Position numbers and translations under genes: made by a program. From the NCBI GenBank assembly GCA_034422075.1, contig DAOUJX010000011.1, forward strand, positions 1 to 7,479: a stretch of DNA of 7,479 nucleotides, given 5' to 3'. The notes beneath the pieces were generated by a model. That model saw only the letters and a program-made list of their open reading frames with translations, did not search any database and was not told the DNA's origin. The first letter of the stretch is position 1, and each line of letters begins with the position of its first letter. This document shows, in pieces, positions 1-5,057 of this stretch. This stretch comes from S34-282 sp034422075. GTDB lineage: Bacteria > Chloroflexota > Dehalococcoidia > Lucifugimonadales > Australimonadaceae.

Positions 1-101
1 ACAAGTTCGGCGGCGAACACATCGATGAGACCAAGCGCAACTGCCGCGCCTACCTCGCCACCGTCGGCCCCAAGGCTGTCGAGCCGGCCCACGGCGGCTA
101 G
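1..101 (+). CDS. aroC: Chorismate synthase, C-terminal fragment (partial)
   Basis: This is the end of a gene entering from the left edge. Reading from base 3, 32 codons are followed by TAG at 99-101. The peptide starts KFGGEHIDETKRNCRAYL, which resembles the family's C-terminal KFGGDS-x-x-E-x-x-x-N-x-x-x-YL signature. Chorismate synthase converts 5-enolpyruvylshikimate-3-phosphate to chorismate using reduced FMN, in the cytoplasm, as the last common step of aromatic synthesis. The next gene, 15 bases downstream on the same strand, encodes two other shikimate-pathway activities, which supports the call and suggests one operon. Only about a tenth of the protein is visible and no catalytic residue can be checked, so the assignment rests on the C-terminal motif and the neighbourhood. 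Confidence 0.72.
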   Translation, partial: KFGGEHIDETKRNCRAYLATVGPKAVEPAHGG

Positions 102-104
102 CGC

Positions 105-110
105 GGAGGT
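105..110 (+). promoter_or_regulatory. Shine-Dalgarno site for aroKB
   Basis: GGAGGT lies six bases before GTG at 117. It fixes the GTG as the start, just after the stop of the upstream chorismate synthase gene, and implies translation from a shared transcript. Confidence 0.75.
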
Positions 111-116
111 CGCGGC

Positions 117-1787
117 GTGACGGGCCTGCGCATCTTCCTTACCGGCTTCTCCGGCTCCGGCAAGTCGGCCGTTGGTAGGCGTGCCGCCCGCCTCTTGGGC
201 TGGGAATTCACTGACACCGATGAGGCAATCGTCGCGCGGGAAGGGAAGTCCATCGAGCGCATTTTTGAGGAGGAGGGCGAGGACGCCTTCCGCCGCTACG
301 AGCAGCAGGCTCTGGCCGAGGCTGCCGCACGCGAGCGCGTCGTGGTGTCGACGGGCGGCGGGCTGTGCTTGGATGCGGCCAACCGCGCACGCATGGCCGA
401 CGCGGGGCTGGTCGTCGCCCTCGATGCCCGCCCTGAGACGATATACGCCCGCCTTGCAAGCGCATCCGCAAGCGGCAGCGACTCCGCCGAGGCGATGGTG
501 CGTCCGCTCTTGCGGGCCCAGGCCGACCAAGATCCACTGGCGCGCATCGAATCGCTCAAGCGCGAACGGCAGTGGGCGTATGCGCTCGGCGACTGGACGG
601 TGCCGACCGACGCGGTGTCGGTCGAGCAGGCGGCCCATGAGGTGGTGCGCGCGTGGCGGCGGCTCGGTGCGCCCGCACTCCATCGAGGCGATGCGCTCGT
701 CGCTGCAACCGTCGTCACCGGCGCGGGCTCGTACCCCATCGCCGTTGGGTGGGACATCCTCGAGACGCAGCTGGGCGAGCGCGTGCTTGACGTTGGGCTC
801 GCAGGCCGCGCCTTCATCGTCTGCGACCAGAACGTGCTCCACCCCTATGGGCGGCTGGCGCAGCGGTCGCTGACGGCGACGGGCGTCGAGGCGCACTTGT
901 TCATCTTCCCAGGGGGCGAGCGGAGCAAGTCGCTGGAGATGGCGGGGAAGGTGTACGAGTGGCTCGCGCAGATGCGGGCCGAGCGGCGCGACTGCGTCGT
1001 GGCGGTCGGCGGGGGCGTGGCGGGCGACCTGGCGGGGTACGTGGCGGCTACGTACTTGCGCGGCGTCCCCGTCGTGCAGGTTCCGACGACGCTGACGGCG
1101 ATGGTCGATTCGAGCATCGGCGGCAAGACGGCGGTCGACCTGGCGGCGGGCAAGAACCTCGTCGGCGCATTCCACCCGCCGGCCCTGGTCGTCGCCGACG
1201 TTTCGGCGCTGACGACGCTGCCGGAGCGGGCGCTGCGCGAGGGGTGGGCGGAGGCGTTGAAGCACGGCCTTGCCCTCGATGCATCGCTCGTCGACACCTA
1301 CGAGTCGCAGGCCGACGCGCTGCTGTCGTTGGAGCCGGAGGTGATAACGGAGGTGGTGGCGCGCAATATGGCGGTCAAGGCGCGTATCGTGACCGAGGAT
1401 GAGCGCGAGACGGCCGGGCTGCGCGCGCTGCTCAACTACGGCCACACCATCGGCCATGCGCTCGAGGCCGCTGCCGGCTACGACCGCTACCTGCACGGCG
1501 AGGCGGTCGCCATCGGGATGACGGGCGCGGGGCGGCTCGGCGTTGCGGCGGGCGTCACGCCGCCAGCGTTGCTGGAGCGCCAGCAGGCATTGCTGGCCCG
1601 CTACGGCCTGCCGACGTCCTACGACGGCGTTGCGCCAGAGGCCATCCTCGACGCCACGCTCCGCGACAAGAAGAACGTCGGGGGCAGGCTGTCGTGGGTG
1701 CTGCTGGAGTCGGTAGGCCATGCTGCGCTTCACCGCGGCATTGGCGATGCCGAGGTGGAGCGCGTGGTGCGCGAACTGGCAAGGTAG
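117..1787 (+). CDS. aroKB: Bifunctional shikimate kinase / 3-dehydroquinate synthase (AroK-AroB fusion)
   Basis: A 556-residue fusion of two shikimate-pathway enzymes. Residues 1-180 are shikimate kinase (ATP-dependent 3-phosphorylation of shikimate): Walker A GFSGSGKS at 10-17, shikimate-binding D33/D35 and R59, the GGG loop at 80-82, and the lid arginine in VRPLL near 129. A short linker leads to 3-dehydroquinate synthase (about 200-556), which cyclises DAHP using NAD and a divalent metal. Seen there are FPGGE (265-269), VGGGVAGD (297-304), PTTLTAMVDSSIGGKT (323-338), predicted metal ligands E379, H443 and H460, and K382, with LNYGHTIGH (439-447) and LHGEAVA around them. All key residues are present in both halves, so both activities are expected. 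The start is GTG with a good ribosome site. The gene follows aroC, consistent with an aromatic biosynthesis operon. Both halves have near-normal length and there is no frameshift. Confidence 0.96.
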   Translation: MTGLRIFLTGFSGSGKSAVGRRAARLLGWEFTDTDEAIVAREGKSIERIFEEEGEDAFRRYEQQALAEAAARERVVVSTGGGLCLDAANRARMADAGLVVALDARPETIYARLASASASGSDSAEAMVRPLLRAQADQDPLARIESLKRERQWAYALGDWTVPTDAVSVEQAAHEVVRAWRRLGAPALHRGDALVAATVVTGAGSYPIAVGWDILETQLGERVLDVGLAGRAFIVCDQNVLHPYGRLAQRSLTATGVEAHLFIFPGGERSKSLEMAGKVYEWLAQMRAERRDCVVAVGGGVAGDLAGYVAATYLRGVPVVQVPTTLTAMVDSSIGGKTAVDLAAGKNLVGAFHPPALVVADVSALTTLPERALREGWAEALKHGLALDASLVDTYESQADALLSLEPEVITEVVARNMAVKARIVTEDERETAGLRALLNYGHTIGHALEAAAGYDRYLHGEAVAIGMTGAGRLGVAAGVTPPALLERQQALLARYGLPTSYDGVAPEAILDATLRDKKNVGGRLSWVLLESVGHAALHRGIGDAEVERVVRELAR

Positions 1788-1805
1788 GTTCGCCTCCTCG
1801 CCGTT

Positions 1806-1819
1806 CCCGCCTCTGCGGG
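1806..1819. terminator. Possible weak hairpin between convergent genes
   Basis: CCCGC, the loop CTCT, then GCGGG form a 5-bp all-GC hairpin in the 61-base gap between aroKB and the oppositely oriented selenoprotein gene. It could end transcription from either side. No T-run follows on either strand, so this is at best a weak or factor-assisted terminator. Confidence 0.25.
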
Positions 1820-1848
1820 GGCTCCACACCCAGCAGGTGGATGCGCTC

Positions 1849-2571
1849 CTACGCTTCCTCGTTTCCCGGAACTGCGTTGATTTGGCGTAGGAAATCGATG
1901 ATGGCTGCGGCGGGGACGCGGTCGCCGATGTCCTCGCCCACGTGGCGCGTGATGCCTCGCGGCGTCAGCACGTACGTCGCAGGGGCCGATACGCCGTCGC
2001 CAAGCAGGTCGAAGAGCCCGTAGGCCGACGTGACGGCATGGTCGGGGTCGGCGAGGACGGGGAAGCGCGCGCCCGTCAACTCCTGCATCAGCCGCGCGTT
2101 CTCGAGGGTGTCGGTGCTGATAGCCAACAGCTCCGCGCCCTCCGCGCGAATCAGGTCGTAGGCATCGTCCAACTCCACGAGCTGGTTCTGGCAGATCCCT
2201 CAGAAGTAGCCCCGATAGAACACCAGGACGACCGAGTCGTTTTCGGCGACGACATCCGAGAGGCGGACGGTCGGGCCCTGCGCGGAGCGTAGTTCGAAGT
2301 TGGGCACGGCGAACGTGTCGCCGGGAGTCTGCCCGGGAGGCGTGGGCGTTGCCGGCGGCGGGGGCGGGGGGTCTGCGCCTTGCAAGAGGAACGCCGTCGG
2401 CACGAGGAGCGCGATGAGGATGAGCAGCGACGCCGCGATGATGCCGAGCCGCGCCCAGCGGCGCTGAAAGAAGGAGGGCTGCTCGTCCGTCATCCGGTTG
2501 AGCTCGTCGATTTCGGCGAGCTCGCGCTCGGAGTAGAGGTCGTCCCAGTCGTCGGGAGGGCGATTGCTCAA
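1849..2571 (-). CDS. Membrane-anchored peroxiredoxin/AhpC-TSA-like selenoprotein, Sec at UGA 2202-2200
   Basis: One 240-residue reading frame with an in-frame TGA read here as selenocysteine. Residues 1-41 are a charged cytoplasmic tail ending in RRWAR. Residues 42-64 are a hydrophobic helix, 67-84 a proline-rich linker, and 85-240 a redoxin fold. The fold starts GDTFAVPNFELRS and has VVLVFYRGYF-U-GICQNQL at the active site, LLAISTDTLENA, FPVLADPDHAVTSAYG, and APATYVLTPRGI near the end. The TGA (residue 124) sits exactly where peroxiredoxin-like relatives have the first Cys of a CxxC, and C127 is intact, giving U-x-x-C. The frame and the family similarity continue unbroken after it. A hairpin suited to a bacterial SECIS follows. 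The positive residues before the helix predict an exported redox domain. The start is TTG, 13 bases after the sulfur-carrier gene. It lacks a strong ribosome site, and M27 is the alternative. Expected role: thiol/selenol reduction of peroxides or disulfides outside the membrane. A pseudogene or sequencing error is the competing reading. Confidence 0.85.
2161..2199 (-). promoter_or_regulatory. Predicted bacterial SECIS element (selenocysteine insertion hairpin)
   Basis: On the minus strand, directly after the TGA, an upper stem CCAGCUC/GAGUUGG (2185-2179 with 2175-2169; seven pairs, one of them G-U) closes a GUG loop at 2178-2176. The loop begins 22 bases after the UGA. An outer stem GGGAUC/GAUGCC (2199-2194 with 2166-2161) has five of six pairs, with an asymmetric internal loop between the stems. 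A guanine at the loop start and a loop roughly 16-37 bases from the UGA match what is known for bacterial SECIS elements read by SelB. The pairing was done by hand and no folding energy was calculated. Confidence 0.7.
2200..2202 (-). other. In-frame UGA, predicted selenocysteine codon (Sec124)
   Basis: TGA on the minus strand, preceded by the codons for FYRGYF and followed by those for GICQNQL in the same frame. The residue aligns with the peroxidatic or N-terminal active-site cysteine of CxxC redoxins. This is the usual place for Sec in redox selenoproteins. Confidence 0.82.
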
Positions 2572-2584
2572 GAAAGCGTGCCGC

Positions 2585-2863
2585 TTACGCTCCGCCCGCC
2601 ACTGCCGGCACGATGCTCAGCTCGTCCCCCTCCTTCACCTCGGTGCTGAGGCCGTCGAGGAAGCGAACATCCTCGCCGTTGAGGTAGACGTTGACGAAGT
2701 AGCGCATCTCGCCCTGCTCGTCGAGGATGCGGTCGCGGATGCCGGGGAAGTCGGCATCTAGCGCGTCGACGATCGCGCCCAGCGCCCCGGGCTCGGCTGC
2801 CACCTTGTCAACGTTGTTGGTGTACCGGCGCAGTGGGCCGGGGATGCGCACGCTAACGCTCAT
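2585..2863 (-). CDS. CysO/MoaD-type sulfur-carrier protein with Gly-Gly-Ala C-terminus
   Basis: A 92-residue ubiquitin-fold protein. It has the layout of the mycobacterial sulfur carrier CysO: SVSVRIPGPLRRYT at the N-terminus, FVNVYLNGEDVRF (56-68), EGDELSIVPAVAGG (78-91), and a final Ala92. Such proteins are adenylated at the terminal glycine by an E1-like enzyme and turned into a thiocarboxylate that donates sulfur for cysteine, homocysteine, thiamine or molybdopterin. Here one alanine follows the GG, so a peptidase would have to expose the diglycine first, as in systems served by JAMM-type metalloproteases. The start ATG has an AGGAG about ten bases upstream. It lies 27 bases after the NIL gene and 13 bases before the selenoprotein. 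Its neighbours favour amino-acid sulfur transfer over molybdopterin synthesis, since no moa genes are present. The specific pathway is inferred. Confidence 0.85.
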   Translation of the reverse strand: MSVSVRIPGPLRRYTNNVDKVAAEPGALGAIVDALDADFPGIRDRILDEQGEMRYFVNVYLNGEDVRFLDGLSTEVKEGDELSIVPAVAGGA

Positions 2864-2890
2864 TCGCTGCTCTCTCCTCTTCTGCCGGTA

Positions 2891-3151
2891 TTAGCCCTCG
2901 ACGAGGTCACCGAGGGCGGGGTCGATGCGAACGCCGAGACTCTGCGCCCATTCGAGCGCGCGGTCGATCTCCTCCTCTTCCCCCTCCAACTCCAGTATGA
3001 CCCAGCCGACGTTTTCCTGCACATCGGCGCGGCGGATGTTGGTTACCACCTCGAAATCGCGACCCATCAGGTAGACGACGGGCTGGCGGATCATGTGGTC
3101 CAGGAAGGTGAGCCGTACGCGCCGCATAGTCTGTTCTCGCTTCAGCCCCAT
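2891..3151 (-). CDS. NIL-domain protein
   Basis: An 86-residue protein consisting almost wholly of a NIL domain (a ferredoxin-like, ACT-related fold named after part of its consensus). Visible features are RVRLTF (11-16), QPVVYLMGRDFEVVTNIRRA (23-42), VGWVILELEG (48-57) and an acidic helix EEEEIDRALEW. NIL domains occur at the C-terminus of methionine ABC transporter ATPases, where they bind methionine, and as standalone or ferredoxin-fused proteins linked to homocysteine synthesis. No cysteines and no iron-sulfur motif are present, so it is not a ferredoxin. It starts two bases after the threonine synthase-like stop, which implies coupled translation. An internal ATG at residue 9 would give the more usual N-terminus and is a possible alternative start. 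Probable role: sensing or binding a sulfur amino acid, or partnering the adjacent enzymes. Confidence 0.83.
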   Translation of the reverse strand: MGLKREQTMRRVRLTFLDHMIRQPVVYLMGRDFEVVTNIRRADVQENVGWVILELEGEEEEIDRALEWAQSLGVRIDPALGDLVEG

Positions 3152-3153
3152 CG

Positions 3154-4386
3154 CTACGATACCCGCGCCGAAACCGCTTGCTCAAACGCGTCGACCGTCG
3201 GCGTGATATGCACGGGGTCGACGACGTCCGCTACCAATTCAGTCGTCTTCAGGCCGTTGCCGGTGACGTACGCCACGGTCGGCTCATCGCGGTCGATGCG
3301 CCCCGATTCGACGAGGCGCTTGAGGCCGGAGATGGTGACGCCGCCGGCGGCCTCCGTGAAGATGCCCTCCGTCCGCGCCAGCAACTTCGCGCCCTCCGCC
3401 ACCTCGGGCTCGTCGACGATAACCGCCGAGCCGCCCGACGCCTCGATGGTCTTGAGCGCGTAGAAGCCGTCCGCCGGATTGCCGATGGCCAGCGACTTGG
3501 CGATGGAGTTTGGCTTGACCGGCTTGATGATGAGGCGGTTCTCCTGGTAGGCCTCCGCAATGGGCGCACACCCCGCCGCCTGGGCGAGGTGCATCTGCGT
3601 CGTCACCGGGCCGTCGATGAGGCCGGCGGCCGCGAACTCGTTCAGCCCCTTCCAGATCTTCGTGAACATGGCGCCTGAGGCGGCCGGTGCGACAACCTGC
3701 GCCGGGGCGCGCCAGCCCAGCTGCTCCGCCACCTCGTACCCCAGTGTCTTGGAGCCGTCGGCGTAGAAGGGGCGCACGTTGATGTTGACGAACGCCCACT
3801 GGTAGCGGTCGGCAAGCTCCGAGCACAGGCGGTTGACATCGTCGTAGGAGCCGTCGACTGCGACGATGGTGGCGTTGTAGATGGCGGCGCCAAGCACCTT
3901 CCCCGCCTCCAGGTCGGAGGGGATGAAGACGTAGGCCTTCATGCCGGAGCGCGCCGCGTGGGCGGACACCGCTCCTGCGAGGTTGCCCGTCGATGCGCAG
4001 GCAATGGTGTCGAACCCGAACTCCAGCGCCTTGGCAGATGCAACGGCAACGACGCGGTCCTTGAAGGAGTAGGAGGGGTTGACGCTGTCGTTCTTGATAT
4101 ACAGCTCCTTCAGCCCCAGCTCGTCGGCGAGGTTGCGTGCGCGGATGAGCGGGGTGAAGCCCGCGTTGATGTCGATGCGCGGGTCGTAGTCCGCCGGCAG
4201 GAAGTCGGCGTAGCGCCACATGCTGCGGGGCCCCGCCTCGATGCGCTCACGCGAAGCCACGGCATGAATCGCCTCGTAGTCGTAGACGACCTCGAGCGGA
4301 CCAAAGCAGAAATCGCAGACGTTGAGCGGCTCGATGGGGTAGTCCCGTGAGCACTCGCGGCAGCGTAGCGACAGGGTGTTGGGCAC
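3154..4386 (-). CDS. thrC: Threonine synthase-like PLP enzyme
   Basis: A 410-residue fold-type II PLP enzyme. It has an N-terminal zinc-ribbon-like segment (C9-x2-C12 and C24-x2-C27), NAGFTPLIRA (74-83), the PLP-lysine motif NPSYSFKDR with K109, STGN at 132-135 for cofactor or substrate phosphate contacts, ASGAMFTKIWKGL (236-248), the segment IKPVKPNSIAKSLAIGNP (287-304), and VAYVTGNGLKT (371-381) near the end. Threonine synthase converts O-phosphohomoserine to threonine in the cytoplasm. The frame stays open upstream to 4650, but GTG at 4386 is chosen because an AAGGAGG lies six bases before it and the family's zinc ribbon starts there. It leads a tight operon with NIL, sulfur-carrier and selenoprotein genes. 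Because of that company it could alternatively be a paralogue using the same substrate with a sulfur donor. Enzyme family is certain; exact substrate is less so. Confidence 0.9.
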   Translation of the reverse strand: MPNTLSLRCRECSRDYPIEPLNVCDFCFGPLEVVYDYEAIHAVASRERIEAGPRSMWRYADFLPADYDPRIDINAGFTPLIRARNLADELGLKELYIKNDSVNPSYSFKDRVVAVASAKALEFGFDTIACASTGNLAGAVSAHAARSGMKAYVFIPSDLEAGKVLGAAIYNATIVAVDGSYDDVNRLCSELADRYQWAFVNINVRPFYADGSKTLGYEVAEQLGWRAPAQVVAPAASGAMFTKIWKGLNEFAAAGLIDGPVTTQMHLAQAAGCAPIAEAYQENRLIIKPVKPNSIAKSLAIGNPADGFYALKTIEASGGSAVIVDEPEVAEGAKLLARTEGIFTEAAGGVTISGLKRLVESGRIDRDEPTVAYVTGNGLKTTELVADVVDPVHITPTVDAFEQAVSARVS

Positions 4387-4392
4387 CGCGCC

Positions 4393-4399
4393 CCTCCTT
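4393..4399 (-). promoter_or_regulatory. Shine-Dalgarno site for thrC
   Basis: AAGGAGG on the minus strand, six bases before the GTG at 4386. It decides that start against the longer open frame reaching 4650. Confidence 0.75.
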
Positions 4400-4432
4400 G
4401 CGCACCGCTCCCCATGGCGGCGAACGAGCCCC

Positions 4433-4438
4433 ATTATA
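4433..4438 (-). promoter_or_regulatory. Candidate -10 box of the thrC-NIL-sulfur carrier-selenoprotein operon
   Basis: A perfect TATAAT on the minus strand, in the GC-rich gap between the membrane-protein gene and thrC, 46 bases before the thrC start. No convincing -35 box is seen at 16-18 bases upstream. The promoter may therefore be weak or activator-dependent. Confidence 0.45.
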
Positions 4439-4469
4439 CCGCCACGGCGCGCGCGACGCTGTCCCGTCG

Positions 4470-4880
4470 CTACTCGCGCAGCAGGCGCAGGCCGACGGAG
4501 GCCAGAAGCAGCGGCAGCGTCGAGTCGATAGCCACCCAGAGCAGTCCTTCCGATACGCTCGGCTCCGAGAACATCGTCCCTATCCAGTTCCACAGGACCG
4601 CCAGGAGCAGGGCGGCGGCAAGGTAAAGGATGACGTTGGTCTCCAGCCACTCGCGGCTAACGGAGCGGTCGGCATCCGCATCGACGCGCCGCTTCCATCC
4701 CCATCCGGCAAAGAGCGTGATAAGCAGACCCACCACCATCAACGGGTCGAGCACCGCCCATACGGTGAGCGCCGTTCCCTCCACCGTGGGGTCGTAGAGC
4801 TGCGTCGCGATGAGATGGACGGCCACCGCCGCGCCGATCAGCAACAGTACCGCACCCGCACCCGGCTTCAATGCAGTCAT
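4470..4880 (-). CDS. Four-helix integral membrane protein of unknown function
   Basis: A 136-residue hydrophobic protein that I do not recognise. Four membrane segments are predicted by eye at about residues 8-27, 38-60, 81-101 and 112-133. A charged loop (about 62-80, WKRRVDADADRSVSREWLE) between the second and third carries the basic residues and is probably cytoplasmic. The short first and third loops (YDPTVEG; SEPSVSEG) are acidic and probably face outside. No conserved cysteine or metal-binding pattern is visible. The start ATG has GGAGG seven bases upstream. The gene runs divergently from dnaJ and ends 83 bases before thrC on the same strand, with a separate -10 box between, so it may be its own unit. 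It shows the same base composition as its neighbours. Confidence 0.75.
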   Translation of the reverse strand: MTALKPGAGAVLLLIGAAVAVHLIATQLYDPTVEGTALTVWAVLDPLMVVGLLITLFAGWGWKRRVDADADRSVSREWLETNVILYLAAALLLAVLWNWIGTMFSEPSVSEGLLWVAIDSTLPLLLASVGLRLLRE

Positions 4881-5001
4881 GGCACATCCTCCCTTGGTCG
4901 AGTTGGCGAAACAGTAGCGGCAGCGGCGCTGGCTGGGCTAGTGGGGAGCGCAGCGGGTTCGCGCCGACACGCTCTGCCGCCACGGCCGAAATACGGCGCA
5001 A

Positions 5002-5030
5002 GTGACGCCAATCCTTGATAGTGCTATACT
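5002..5030 (+). promoter_or_regulatory. Sigma-70-type promoter of the dnaJ-hspR-clpB operon
   Basis: A -35 GTGACG (5002-5007, four of six consensus bases) and a -10 TATACT (5025-5030, five of six) are separated by 17 bases. The expected transcript start is near 5037, about 20 bases before the dnaJ ATG. The -10 and most of the spacer are covered by the HAIR-like repeat. Confidence 0.55.
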
Positions 5031-5034
5031 CAAC
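5014..5034 (+). promoter_or_regulatory. HAIR-like operator (HspR binding site)
   Basis: CTTGATA, seven bases, ACTCAAC. The known HspR-associated inverted repeat is CTTGAGT-N7-ACTCAAG, so the left arm matches at 5/7 positions and the right at 6/7, with exact spacing. It overlaps the predicted -10 box and stands before an operon that encodes an HspR-like repressor, so HspR-mediated repression of its own operon is the natural reading. Confidence 0.7.
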
Positions 5035-5057
5035 TAAGCTAACTGCTAAGGTGTGGG

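Noticed and set aside
1849..2571. Two separate genes, or a nonsense-mutated peroxiredoxin pseudogene
   Set aside because: The two pieces share one frame, together form a full redoxin domain, show no other disruption, and the stop lies precisely at the catalytic position with a SECIS-like hairpin after it. A second gene starting at the GTG at 2178 would lack an active site, and that GTG is the hairpin loop.
2585..2863. MoaD for molybdopterin synthesis
   Set aside because: The sequence wording is closer to CysO-type carriers, the C-terminus is GGA rather than GG, and no molybdenum cofactor genes are nearby. The neighbours are amino-acid genes.
4387..4650. Longer N-terminus for the threonine synthase-like gene, open up to 4650
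   Set aside because: The extra 88 residues overlap the membrane-protein gene and look like out-of-frame GC-rich sequence. A strong ribosome site and the zinc ribbon mark the GTG at 4386.
5015..5030. TTGATA and TATACT as a -35/-10 pair
   Set aside because: They are only four bases apart. TTGATA is better explained as part of the HAIR-like arm, and GTGACG lies at the proper 17-base spacing.
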